64,000 nucleotides of DNA. Source: Leuctra nigra. Lineage: Eukaryota; Arthropoda; Insecta; Plecoptera; Leuctridae. A model generated the notes under the pieces. It saw only the letters and a program-made list of their open reading frames with translations. It had not been told where the DNA came from and searched no databases. The position numbers and the translations under genes were made by a program. The DNA lies in assembly GCA_934045905.1 (NCBI GenBank), contig OW203763.1, positions 44,045,941 through 44,109,940 of the forward strand, given 5' to 3'. How positions within the stretch are numbered: the stretch's first letter is position 1; each line of letters starts with the position of its first letter. Positions 10,194-20,101 of this stretch are shown piece by piece.

Positions 10194-10779
10194 TTATTTT
10201 CTTACAGTGAGAACATCCAAGAACGGCAGAGCGTCGTTATCCTCCATTTTTACAGTGAACTTGATATTTAAATGGAACGAATTCAAGTCGAGCAACAACC
10301 CGTCCAGATCTTCCAAATGTGACATCGGTATGATAGCTAACACATCATCCACGTAACGCCTCCAGAAGATAGGCTTACACCTATTACATGCCAAGACAAA
10401 ATCTTGAATATTAGTCAAATACATGTAGGGTAATAAAGGTGGCAAACAGCTCCCCATAGCCAAACCATCCAACTGAAGATAAAACTCATTTCCCAATCTA
10501 AAATAACAAGAGGACAGGCATATGGTCAAAAGCTCCATTATGCCGTCAACCGGGATATCAGTTCTGTCGGACAAGGTATCTACCACAGGAACACTCGGGA
10601 AAAGGTTAACTACATCAAAACTCACAAGTCTGTCACCATTCCCCACTCTAAGTCCACTCAATTGTTCCACCAAATCCTTAGAATTGCGAACAAACGAGTT
10701 ACTATCGTTCCCCAAAGGTTGTACAATCTCTAGAAGATGTTTAGATAACTCAGAGCACGGAGAAAACCTAGAACTCAGC
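10194..10779 (-). pseudogene. Penelope-like element A, RT second part
   Basis: Encodes the middle and catalytic part of a PLE reverse transcriptase: SFDVVNLFPSVPV (first catalytic Asp), LQLDGLAMGSCLPPLLPYMY, and the active-site motif RRYVDDVLAI. It ends abruptly at FLDVLTVRK. The GIY-YIG endonuclease is missing. Its upstream 291 bp (10488-10779) are a near-identical repeat of 11038-11328, so the two halves overlap instead of joining. PLEs copy RNA into genomic breaks; this copy is broken. Confidence 0.8.
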
Positions 10780-11037
10780 CGGTCAGCCTCCCAGACATCT
10801 ACTCCGTCGCTTACCTGGGGTCATCTGACACATGCCGTGTGTGATGTTGGATCATCATCATGAGCCTCTGCCTCTCCCAAAGAAAATATGTGGAAATAAA
10901 TCACATTGAACTCACACAACTTCAATAAAATTTAAAGGTTGCAGTTCGCGAATCTAACTTTGAATGTAATAGGTAGCGAACAATTCTTATCTGGGTTTCA
11001 TTAGTTAAACATTTGAAAAAAAATTTCTTCATTTTGA
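10780..11037 (-). repeat. 258-bp filler between overlapping PLE halves, copy of 14345-14596
   Basis: Nearly identical to the sequence immediately upstream of the RRM pseudogene at 13.9-14.4 kb. Both contain TCAGCCTCCCAGACATCTAC and a run of ATCATCATCATGAGCC. On the minus strand it contains a donor-like CCCAGGTAAGC. It sits exactly between two copies of the same 291-bp PLE segment. Confidence 0.75.
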
Positions 11038-12060
11038 CTCATTTCCCAATCTAAAATAACAAGAGGACAGGCATATGGTCAAAAGCTCCATTATGCCGTC
11101 AACCGGGATATCAGTTCTGTCGGACAAGGTATCTACCACAGGAACACTCGGGAAAAGGTTAACTACATTAAAACTCACAAGTCTGTCACCATTCCCCACT
11201 CTAAGTCCACTCAATTGTTCCACCAAATCCTTAGAATTGCGAACAAACGAGTTACTATCGTTCCCCAAAGGTTTTACAATCTCTAGAAGATGTTTAGATA
11301 ACTCAGAGCACGGAGAAAACCTAGAACTGACAATAGGCCTAAGAGGAACTCCCAGCTTATGAATCTTAGGGAGACCATATATGTGTGGTGGTTTGGAATA
11401 ATGAGGTGTCAGCTTGGAGCGCAAATGTGGTGCAATGTATTTGTCAAACTTATTGAGGGTGCGATAAATTTTTCCTTCTACGGATGTGGTTGGATTCTTG
11501 GCAAGTTTCCGATAAACGTCTGTAAAAACAATCTCCTTCATTTTTAAAACATATTCAGAAGTGTCAAGCAAAACCGTGGCTTATCTCCTCCCGCAACTCT
11601 GCGGGGAACCTAGAAATACTTGTCTCCACTGTAGCTATCACGTCAACTTTGTCCACGCACTTCGGAGCGACAGCAAAGCCCAGCCCCTTGGCTAAAACCC
11701 GCAGTTCATCGTTATTCAGAATACGAGAAGACAAATTCAAAACAGTACGTGACGTATCAGACACAACCATACGTGAGTTACAACTACGATGCAAAGAAAT
11801 GTTCTTCTCCTCCAACAAACGCCCAAACTTCTTAATCTGCGATCTGCGGACTGAATCCCACACAAGATCATAGCGACGAAGGATAGACACTAGCTTTAGA
11901 CAACCCCCTCTCTACCGAGGTCAAGGAAACCACATCCAAAATCCTTTTAATCTCCAAACACACGGAATAAATCACGTGAATCATACAGTTCTTGATGTAT
12001 CTTGGCACTAAGCTTGAGTGGGTGACGCAAATCCCTCAGCTTCTTGTGGGTATTTGTACC
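11038..12060 (-). pseudogene. Penelope-like element A, N-terminal and RT first part
   Basis: Reading 5' to 3' on the minus strand: a decayed N-terminal region (KLRDLRHPLKLSAKIHQELY), then KKFGRLLEEKNISLHRS and GLGFAVAPKCVDKVDVIATV. An internal deletion of about 55 codons with a frame change follows; it removes the KADQGKA block retained by the copy at 23 kb. Next come KNPTTSVEGKIYRTLNKFDK and PPHIYGLPKIHKLGVPLRPI. The last motif is diagnostic for PLE RTs. It stops at FRLGNE where the 258-bp filler begins. Confidence 0.8.
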
Positions 12061-13929
12061 ACCCATTGTGTGTCCCTCCTGACTAGTTTTGCTTGTACAT
12101 CTGCAATAGCCAACGCAACCATGACGTAGCTTACTATACCTTGGTCCTTTTACAATGAAACTGATCGTACTCTTACTGTTACCAACAAGTGATTTGTTAA
12201 TTCTACTTTTCTAAGCCAGTGTTTTGTCACCTTTAGAGTGAGCTCAACCGAAGTGACGGCTCGGTGTAACAATGGTACGTTGTGCGGACGCAAGTATAGT
12301 AAGCATGTTCCCAGAGTTTTTTTCTCAAAAAGTTTGAAAGTTTGAGTTTTGAATATCGAAGTGGTTTTTCACACTGATGAAATCGAATATAATTGTATTT
12401 TTAAATCTTTTGTTTGTCCCTTTCCACTGAGAGCCAAGCTCCGTAAATTATGTAAATAACAAAGCAGGATATCGCCGTTTGGCTCAGCTGCATCGACTCG
12501 ATGTCAAAGCATGTAAACTTAACATTGGATGAGGGTTTACTCGGTTTCGTCAATCATGAAGCACTTGTGGTTTTGTCTTTGAAGTCTTTGCCGATGGTGC
12601 AAAAGACTTTGCCACACTCCCGAGAATATGTGTCCGCTCTCCTTGAATAATCCAGCGCTCCTCCAGATGTAGTGTTACCAAGACATGTGGGTTTAGTTTG
12701 AATCTGAGTTGACATAAGACGCAGTGACAGCCATGGAACTCTCACTGATGCATGACGTCCAGCCGTCTGTGGTGATTATGACTGCAGAAACCTATTATAA
12801 GTCCGTTTTGATGGATTCTTTTAATGAACGGCGACTTTTCAAGATGTGTTTCCTTTTCCAGTTTCTGCGGTAATTGGTTCATACTTCGATTCTTAATATT
12901 TAACCAAAACGCGGAACCCTAGCCATTCTACCATTGAAATGGTAAATAGTTTTGGCCAGCTATATAAGCAATTATATAAGCTATACTTTTTCTGTGTGTC
13001 GTGTCGTGTCGTGTAGTATTACTACCTCTACAAGTTAAATATCGATTGTTTCGTTGCACGGTCGAGAACTCTTTTCCTATACATCTCTATCAATCTCTAT
13101 CAATTTTCCATTGATAATACAATATGCAGCTGTTAAAAAGAGTGTGCTAATTGTGCTAACTTAAACACAATTCCCCGTATTGTAAGCTTTTATTTAGTTG
13201 CGTATCGGTAACCTAAAACTGTCTATAATAGTAGGATTGTTTTTTCAACCTTCCTGCTGCCGAATGCAGCCAAAGAAGAATTCAATTTGGTCTTGGCTTG
13301 TTTTGTAGGTCAAGATGTCCATGCGTTACGTGATGAAGTCTCTTGTACAACGCTCGTTCATTAGATAAAGATATAATCTTCACCCTTTCACTCTCGGCCT
13401 CATGTGCCAACGAGAGATAGCTCATAGTCCAAAACATGACTGCATTCTGTTGTAGCACACGTTTCTATACATGTCCGACATAGAGGGAACAAAAGTTTAC
13501 CGTTGCTCCTCGCAGGTGAGGTTAAGGAGGACGTGGGTTTGTTGATGGCACAATTTTACATTGAACAAAACCAACAATGTTGAACAATGTGGGTTAAGTT
13601 GCCCGTTTTCAAAGCAAAACTACTAACTTCTTATCACTCTTAACATTGTATGTATCACCATTTATATTAAAATTAATAATAACTAGGGGACGTTTTGTCT
13701 ACTTGGTATTTAATAATTTCCGAACACAACGTTCTTCTATGGTTTTTTTTTTATTGAAGCTTTCTGTTCTATTCTGCATCTAAACACTGAAACTAAACTT
13801 GACATGGATACTAATCTACGAAACACTCACGACACGAGATATGGAGGAGCCGAATAGTCCACTAACGCTAGACTCCGGTGTATGCTTACTATAAAATTAT
13901 TCAGTAACAAGTGTTTACGTGAATATATA
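12061..13929. other. non-coding stretch, possibly PLE 5' region and decayed exons
   Basis: The first few hundred bases may be the 5' flank of PLE A. A minus-strand 63-codon frame at 12554-12745 (TYSRECGKVFCTIGKDFKDK) has no recognised family. A plus-strand peptide LYMSDIEGTKVYRCSS at about 13470-13515 ends at a donor-like CAGGTGAGG and could be a decayed exon. The rest is AT-rich. Confidence 0.35.
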
Positions 13930-14362
13930 CCCATAAATTTGTGAAGCGTAGGTGTGGGCCTGCGCGTGCAGAGCAGCGTTCTGCGTGACGGCTGACATCG
14001 TAGGAGGCGCTGCGTGACAGTCGGTTGATCTGGTTGCACTAAGCTCCTCGCTTGAACCGTGTGCTTCGTTAAAAGTCCCCCAGGCTTGATAGCTAGATAG
14101 CTATAATAAAGCACTACTACTCTTCGCCTCCACCTTTTCGCCTGCACCCTCTTGTTCATGATACTTTGGAAATAAATCTCACAGACGTGTTCGGCGCGGC
14201 CTCACTGTCGAACGTGCTGAATCCGAAACCACGATGATGAGTGCTTATTCTATCTATCACGATCACCGATCTCTCCAGTTTGCCGAACTTGTCGAAGTAA
14301 GATTTCAGGTCGTCGGACGAGGCGTCTTGAGAGACTCCAAGCCCGGTCAGCCTCCCAGACAT
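13930..14362 (-). pseudogene. hnRNP-type RRM protein pseudogene fragment (DAZAP1/Hrb27C-like RRM)
   Basis: The minus strand encodes most of an RNA-recognition motif. QDASSDDLKSYFDKFGKLER matches the first helix region and HHRGFGFSTFDSEAA contains the RNP1 octamer. After a frameshift, EHVCEIYFQSIMNKRVQAKR matches the end of the fold. A further shift gives PPTMSAVTQNAALHAQAHTY, like the low-complexity tails of hnRNPs. No intron separates these parts and frames break twice, so this looks like a decayed retrocopy or shard. The identity as DAZAP1/Hrb27C type rests on the pattern HF/YF..IM..K.V..KR and is tentative. Confidence 0.65.
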
Positions 14363-14596
14363 CTACTCCGTCGCTTACCTGGGGTCATCTGACACATGCC
14401 GTGTGTGATGTTGGATCATCATCATGAGCCTCTGCCTCTCCCAAAGAAAATATGTAGAAATAAATCACATTAAACTCACACAACTTCAATAAAATTTAGA
14501 GGTTGCAGTTCGCGAATCTAACTTTGAATGTAATTGGTAGCGAACAATTCTTATCTGGGTTTCATTAGTTAAACATTTGAAAACATTTTTCTTCAT
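14345..14596 (-). repeat. 250-bp segment shared with 10780-11037
   Basis: Lies directly upstream (minus strand) of the RRM pseudogene and contains the donor-like CCCAGGTAAGC. Its near-identical copy lies between the two PLE A halves. Which copy is the source cannot be told from two examples, but the RRM context suggests this one. Confidence 0.7.
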
Positions 14597-14949
14597 TTTG
14601 AGATTGACATGAATTTGTGATTGCATATTTAAACATGTTTCTTGGAGGCTATCACACCGCCCGACAGCCTCAATTTGACTCGCTCACTGGCTAATCCTAG
14701 ATGCCTTACTTTTGAATGTTGATCGCCTTTTCGTTTGTCCTTGAAAAAGAAAACCTTCTATTTTGATGTTGATTAATTAGATCCCTAGATTTTCCCCATA
14801 TGATTGCCGAGGACAATTTAGATTGCCATTGAAATTTGCTACTTGCAACAGTAGCAGAGTTTTCACCCCAGAAAACATCTTCCATAAAATCCTCTTAAGC
14901 ACCAGTCGACACAAAACTTCCGATCAAATCGTCCAAAAGATCACATTAA
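14597..14949. other. non-coding stretch
   Basis: No recognised feature. Confidence 0.5.
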
Positions 14950-15150
14950 CCCAGCTCGAACCCTCCCACCCACACGGTATGTCCCTCTTCTGGCCTGGCC
15001 TTCCCATTTGTGCTGGACTCCCCGGGCCGGGTCCCTTAGGTCGACAGCTCTCGAAGACCTCCATTTATGATCAACAAAGTTAAAAATACATTGTTGTGTA
15101 CGTAAAATTACCAGGTTGTCGACGCGCCATTAAACCATATTAATCTAACC
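14950..15150 (+). repeat. SINE-like element, copy 5 (3' part)
   Basis: Recognisable from CCAGCTCGAACCCTCCCACC through TGCTGGACTCCCCGGGCC to GACGCGCCATTAAACC and TATTAATCTAACC. 5' truncated. Confidence 0.75.
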
Positions 15151-15357
15151 CGTTAGGTCGACCCTCCCCATATCCTCTTATTTATTTCGTAAAATCTAGT
15201 CTAATTAAGACGAATTCACGCAAAGGGTCTAGCTTTAAGATGTTTAAAATAACATTTTCGACCATTTTCAGATTCATCATTCAGATTCATCATTCAGATT
15301 CATAATGTCAGGCTTGTATCTACAGTCCACTTAGCAACCACGACTCGGATGATTCCC

Positions 15358-15475
15358 TGACGGCTGCCACCTTAACGAGGTGGTGCGGTTTGTATTGGAC
15401 AAAGATCCACTGCAGCTAAATCGGCGAGCATACTAAGTGTAAGAGACATGGCATGCCGGACAGGTCAGTGGGGAG
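15358..15475 (+). repeat. SINE-like element, copy 6 (5' part)
   Basis: Starts CTGACGGCTGCCACCTTAAC and keeps the hairpin (CCACC..GGTGG) with loop changes, then breaks off after GGACAGGTCAGTGGGGAGGC. A copy that keeps its 5' end but lacks its 3' end has been cut after insertion, not by incomplete reverse transcription. Confidence 0.75.
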
Positions 15476-15485
15476 GCACTTTAAA

Positions 15486-15850
15486 ACTATATTTACTTCC
15501 TTTCGTTCACGACTCTTCGGTAAAAAAAAAAACACTCACTACGTTATCTTCCACTCCTAAACTTTCTTTACTTTCATTCGTTGACGACTCTTCGGTAACC
15601 AGTTCAGCATTCCCTATTTTTGGCTTCTGAATTCCAACGTTTGCAACATTCTGTACTGCATTAATCTCCATCATCCTTTCCAAACTTTACGAAATTGTTT
15701 TGACTCGACCTTTCCACGGCAACGACTTTAATTTTCGGTTCTGCAGCACTATCTAGTTGTTGTCTTGCCTCGAAGGCGAGACAATCTCAATCTCCTCTTC
15801 ATCTTCACAGCAATTTGTACCAAGCAAGGCCTGCTCTTCACGATTGATAT
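15486..15850 (-). pseudogene. decayed acidic coding-like stretch
   Basis: Successive minus-strand frames give sensible acidic peptides broken by stops: GTNCCEDEEEIEIVSPSRQ, AAEPKIKVVAVERSSQNNF and GNAELVTEESSTNESKESLG. A short internal repeat (TTCGTTSACGACTCTTCGGT at 15503 and 15576) encodes TEESS twice. No family recognised. It may be a former exon. Confidence 0.3.
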
Positions 15851-16322
15851 TGATGGGTGATAGTGATGTTTTGTTAATTATTTTGTTTTCATTTATCTGG
15901 TATTTAAACGTATTTATTTTCTTATCTCGACCTATCTGTGCAGGACATTTTAAATTGCTGTTTTAGCTCTAGTATTTGATCTACTAGGCCATCAACAATA
16001 TCCATATAACAATGAACAAAGACTGGTTTTGGAGTATTACCGATGAAGTTCTGTACTTCTTTGTTCCTAATATAACTCTGGTTGTCATATAATATTATAA
16101 ATAACTCTTCTACTTTATTCGCTTGCTGGCTTATTCATAGAGCTATGGTATAATTAACTTATGCTAGCTATCGAATAATTGGACCTACTCGACAGAATCT
16201 GCTTTTGGTGACAAGTTACTCTTCTAATGTAAGTCATTTGGGGCACTTCAGATTGCCGGCAAAGAGCATGCTGAGGCTGTCCTGAGTCGTGGTCATATCC
16301 ATAGTCGTAACAGTAGACTTAC
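15851..16322. other. non-coding stretch
   Basis: AT-rich; no feature recognised apart from being the downstream intronic side of the exon at 16323-16410. Confidence 0.4.
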
Positions 16323-16410
16323 ATAGTCGATGGGCTTGGCGTACATAGTCGTGTGGGGGTATCACCTCCAACTTGTCAAACATAGGCGGCTTGAAGAACA
16401 GGCGGAGGCC
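16323..16410 (-). CDS. internal exon of unrecognised gene (downstream of 16743-16875)
   Basis: An 88-bp block with a strong acceptor (TTGTTTCCAG) and a perfect donor (GTAAGT). It encodes GLRLFFKPPMFDKLEVIPPH then DYVRQAHRL, starting in phase 0 and leaving phase 1. It follows the exon at 16743-16875, which ends in phase 0, so the phases match. No frameshift is present and the codons look functional. I do not recognise the protein. No further downstream exon was found on the minus strand between here and the window start. Confidence 0.5.
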
Positions 16411-16742
16411 CTGGAAACAATTCACAGTGTAAGAGAAACATACGTACAAGTATGTGCTCACGATATATTTCTATCAATTCTAACTAATATTATTTGGCTG
16501 CCAAATTGAGCAAATTTTTACAGTTTTATGTCTAACAAAATTTCCTTGTGATGAGAAACATTTAATGCCAATTAAAAAGAAATAAGCTAATACAAAAGAG
16601 TATCCAATCCAACGTGGCGCGAAAGTCACTGTTAACATGTAGTGGATGTGGTTGGGCTAGAGAGACTGGGGTGTTTGGGAGTCATTGTATCCGCGTATCT
16701 GTGCTCGCTCATCAACGCGTTGTGCTGGTAATAACAACTCAC
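16411..16742 (-). other. candidate 332-bp intron carrying a Helitron-like 3' end
   Basis: Starts GTGAGTT and ends TTTCCAG on the minus strand, joining two phase-compatible exons. Its 16693-16730 part (GTGCTCGCTCATCAACGCGT then TGTGCTGGTAATAAC, + strand) resembles the 3' ends of the Helitron-like elements at 41.0 and 58.9 kb, so the intron may have absorbed a short insertion. Confidence 0.45.
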
Positions 16743-16875
16743 CTGTGCTGGGATGCTGTAGAGGACCTGGGGCATCTTAATCAGCTTCCACTCCCTGGTC
16801 GCCTCGAACTCAAGACAGTTGTCTATCAGCCGAACTTGCGGTGGATAATCAGTGCGCAGGATCATTGCGCGGCTC
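16743..16875 (-). CDS. internal exon of unrecognised gene
   Basis: A 133-bp block from acceptor TTTCCAG to donor CAG/GTGAGTT. It encodes MILRTDYPPQVRLIDNCLEF and EATREWKLIKMPQVLYSIPA in one open frame. Just upstream, in another frame, APVLSHAAPESIVYEVFPG is also open, so the acceptor choice is uncertain and a frameshift is possible. GC content is well above the flanks. Together with 16323-16410 it encodes about 70 residues of one protein, family unknown. Confidence 0.5.
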
Positions 16876-17189
16876 CTGGAAACACCTCGTAGACGATGCT
16901 CTCGGGGGCGGCGTGGCTTAAGACCGGCGCGAATTCAGCAACCGTCTTGACAGACTTTCTTCACAGAGCTGATATGATTGGGTGACCTTGACATGTCTGG
17001 AGGTTATAGAGTGCTGTTATACTTGTACATTCCTGCCTTCTCCTGAGGTCCGATATACCGACTGTTGATATAAAACTTGAGACTCGTCTTGAAACGCATT
17101 CATATCAAATAATACCTTTTCAAACTTTCTACCAAGAACGACCCAATCAGTTTTAGAATACTCATATGTATGAATGGTTCAATGAAAGT

Positions 17190-17336
17190 TTGGCCAGTGC
17201 TGGACTCCCCCGGATCGGGCACTTAAGGTGACCCTTCCCCATGTCATCCACCTATAATCAACGTAGTTAAAAGTAAAAAACAATGTGCTCAATATAATTT
17301 CGTCGTTGACGTGCCGTTAAACCAAACTTATCAAAA
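17190..17336 (+). repeat. SINE-like element, copy 7 (3' part)
   Basis: From GCCAGTGCTGGACTCCCCCG to GACGTGCCGTTAAACC and ACTTATCAAAATC. 5' truncated. Confidence 0.8.
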
Positions 17337-17339
17337 TCA

Positions 17340-17745
17340 ATTATTCATTCCTGCAGCCACATCGTCTGGCGAAGAGCAGCTCCAGATTGTTAGTCCCAGC
17401 ATATACCGAGATCGACTCGGAAGTTCTTCCCTTGCATTTTCCTGACTTCCAGCTGATATTCCAGTTGGTGTATCCCGATTCCAGGGAAATATTTCACACC
17501 GACTTCCGTTGCGCATAATTGTCCCACGTTTCGCAGCATCAAGTCTCCGATGATGAGACACGGTCTTCGTATTGATGGTGGTGGCAAGTGGTACACTGTT
17601 ATTTTAACTTCGGTTCCATGGAATGTCTCTTCTAGCAGCTTTTTCACTCTAGCCTGGTCTAGACGGTCCAGACCAGACCCTATCCTTGGCATTGCGATGT
17701 TCGTAACATTGTCCATCTCTGGCCGACACAACGGCATGTACAAGC
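17340..17745 (-). pseudogene. macro domain fused to SGNH-hydrolase-like fragment
   Basis: The minus strand encodes NIAMPRIGSGLDRLDQARVK followed by LLEETFHGTEVKITVYHLP. This is the C-terminal signature of OARD1-type macro domains, which bind or cleave ADP-ribose esters. In the same frame follows IIGDLMLRNVGQLCATEVGV, which resembles block I (GDSxxR) of SGNH hydrolases with the nucleophile Ser changed to Leu. A shifted frame gives GTNNLEL and then SPDDVAAGM, like the GxN block. The first half of the macro domain is missing and frames break, so it is non-functional. Possibly from a retroelement; the carrier is not identified. Confidence 0.6.
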
Positions 17746-18151
17746 ACTTGGCTCGAATCCTCGCTTCTATCAGGAATCACCGTCTCGTCAAAGTTGACAA
17801 ATCAAATGTGTTTCAAAAGACTGGCGCTTCTAACGAGGACTTGGTCGATGTCGTCAGTCAACTTACGTTGATAAGTTCTTTTCTATGTTCTTTTCTAAAT
17901 CTTAAACCTTATGTTCCATTATGTATTAGAATATGGTACTATCTTAATTGTGAATGTAATTTTGATGAGTGTTAACTCCCCATATCCAATGTCAAATTTA
18001 AACGGGGAGGAGGTTTGTGTATGTGTATTAAATGTTGTTGAGTTGGCAACACTGTTCTGTGGTGTGTGCTCACGGCGTCTGTCATGTCGGACGAAATAAA
18101 GATTCTCACGTAAACTTGTGTGATATCAGACGCAACATATCGGACACTTTT
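17746..18151. other. stretch without recognised gene
   Basis: May include decayed upstream codons of the macro-domain ORF; frames are broken and no motif stands out. Confidence 0.35.
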
Positions 18152-18680
18152 CTACACTCGGCGCAGATGTTGTTGCCGTTCAGGCAGGAGTACGTCGTCG
18201 AGTGGCAGAGGAGTTCGAAACATACGGGACATTCCGGTTGGTCCGTCTGGGATGCAAGCTAGAGAGAGTGTTGACTCGTCAGTTGTTGTAGTTGGTATCT
18301 CCTCACTCGTACCCTTCAGACAAGTCATTGTGCAGCCCATAATCCGTTGCATGAGAGTAGCGAGATTGTCTACTTTGTTTCTGTTGTCTAATAATTGAAA
18401 CACGGCAGCTGGGATCAGCCAAAATCCAATTAATTTATATTACTTCGAAAACTGGGAAGAATAACAGAGGTCATGAAATATGTTGGTATCAGCTCCAGAT
18501 GTTCAATAAACTAAATGCCGTCACTTCCAGCCCAGGTACTTCAACACGATTTCTGTGGAATTGAGAATCCACGTAGCTGTGGTGCAAGCAAGGTCTGTGC
18601 ACTCTATCGATGAACCATCCCACCTTCTTAAATAATGACGGCAGTAGTCGCATGAGGTCTCCAAATTCCCAAGAATGTAT
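18152..18680 (-). pseudogene. decayed coding-like stretch, family unknown
   Basis: Two coherent minus-strand segments: GDLMRLLPSLFKKVGWFIDR with HRPCLHHSYVDSQF near 18540-18660, and DNRNKVDNLATLMQRIMGCT with TPLPLDDVLLPERQQH near 18152-18400. Stops and frame changes separate them. The placement just upstream of the macro/SGNH fragment on the same strand suggests one element, but that is inference. Confidence 0.35.
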
Positions 18681-18874
18681 ATCTACACATCACACACAAT
18701 TTGTCATACCAATACAGAGAATGTTTTCTTCAATAAAAAAATAATAACCGATTGATAACTTCAAATTTTGATAAATTAACTTATTAATAATCCTTTGATT
18801 ATTAAACACAAAAACTTGTAGTTTTACCATATTAAATCAAATGTAAGGAAAGGATTTGTGAAAAGTTTACATTC

Positions 18875-19405
18875 CTAAAAGAACTTAAGTCTTTTAGCAT
18901 CATCACGAACGTTCATCCAATGGGGTCGCCGTTCAATTTCAATTGCTTCTCGGAGAATGCGCCGGTAATCCTTTTCTTCCCTTGCCAGAGTCTTGCTGTT
19001 CTCGAAGTCAATAACATGACCCTCTCGAACCACATGTTTTGCTAAAGTGTTGGAATCATGTTCTTTAACCCTAAACATTATTCTTCGGTTCGTTTCCCTT
19101 ACGAATGTCTTCTCACAGCTCCCACAAGGTACTTCAACTACTCCTTGGGACTCGTTGACAATTAGGTCCTTTCCGTTTCGTAGCATGGTACCAATCTTCC
19201 TGTGAGGTAGATTGTGATGACGTTCTCTTTTCGCAACATACGGCCAATACGATCGGTTATTCCTCGCACATAGGGAAGAAAGGTAATAGCCGGAAACTTT
19301 TTCTTCTCTTCTTCCTCCTTGCTGTCATCCTGCTCTAGAGACGACCTCGGAGTCCAATTGAAAGCTTTGGTAATCACAGAGTGTGAATAGCCATTGGTGT
19401 TCAGA
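18875..19405 (-). pseudogene. Penelope-like element C: linker and GIY-YIG endonuclease
   Basis: Encodes FPAITFLPYVRGITDRIGRM, the typical PLE linker, then after a one-base frame change near 19175 the C-terminal nuclease: GVVEVPCGSCEKTFVRETNR, FRVKEHDSNTLAKHVVREGH and REEKDYRRILREAIEIERRP. The GIY motif is degraded (GVV) and YIG reads FVR, so the nuclease is inactive as encoded. PLEs use this domain to nick target DNA. The RT is absent upstream. The fragment abuts a gag-like ORF of an LTR element on the same strand. Confidence 0.8.
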
Positions 19406-19420
19406 TCAGAACGAAGTTAA

Positions 19421-19854
19421 TTAAGTTTGTAACAAATCTTGCATCGTTCCTAGTTTCAAGTCGACTTTTTCATTGCCCTCCGCTATTTTAGCCAAAAGTT
19501 CTCCAAATTTCTTGTCCGACTTCTGTTCCCTTTCTGCTTCCTTCTGTTCCCTTTCTGCTTCTTTCTTTTCCTTCTCTGCTTCCTTGATACTTGCTTCGAG
19601 CTTCTGTGCCATCAAAAATTCCATTATCGCGCTCTGAGGATCTTTTTCACCAAAATTTGAATAAATGCTATCCACCCTGGTAACCTTTGGAAGTTCTTCG
19701 AAGATGGATTCGTCATGAATTTGGGTTAGAATCGAGTCATTGTATATCGGCTGACTTCTAGGGACCTCTTACTCTCTATCCTCTGCCCCCTCTTTATCCT
19801 CTACTGTATCGTCTAAATGAACTGTCGAATTCAAACTTGTATCTGTGTCTGCCA
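19421..19854 (-). pseudogene. gag-like ORF start of LTR retrotransposon, broken
   Basis: From an ATG at 19854 the minus strand reads MADTDTSLNSTVHLDDTVED, meets a stop after EDRE, then continues in frame to SIFEELPKVTRVDSIYSNFG and a coiled-coil stretch rich in EKEKKEAEREQKEAER. It ends at LLQT. The acidic start followed by a charged coiled coil fits the N-terminus of a Gypsy-type gag, and the LTR and primer-binding-site-like sequence lie just upstream. No capsid, zinc knuckle or pol follows, because PLE C begins next to it. Confidence 0.5.
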
Positions 19855-20080
19855 TTGTTGTAGCAGGTTATGATTACTAAATACTTAATTAGCGTGCACA
19901 CCCTATTGATTTTCTACTGAATTTACTTGTTTTTGGGTTGATTCTCTGTAAAATAACCAGCTAGTGGAAATTTTACTCAAAACTTTCTCCGACTGTTACA
20001 AACAACTGCGAAACTTCTCTCATACTCAAGAATGTAATAATTCCTTGCGGAAAATTACTATCAGGCGTGCAAGTATCGAA

Positions 20081-20101
20081 GCCCCTCACGTTGGGCGTTA
20101 C
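20081..20101 (-). promoter_or_regulatory. primer-binding-site-like sequence next to LTR
   Basis: Immediately inside the LTR end the minus strand reads TAACGCCCAACGTGAGGGGC. This resembles primer-binding sites of the TGGCGCCCAACGTGGGGC type with the first GG changed to AA. It would prime minus-strand DNA synthesis by a tRNA; the tRNA is not identified. Confidence 0.5.

Noticed and set aside
18875..19377. Host GIY-YIG nuclease gene
   Set aside because: The linker, spacing and REEKDYRRI-type motif are those of Penelope-like elements, and the active motifs are degraded.
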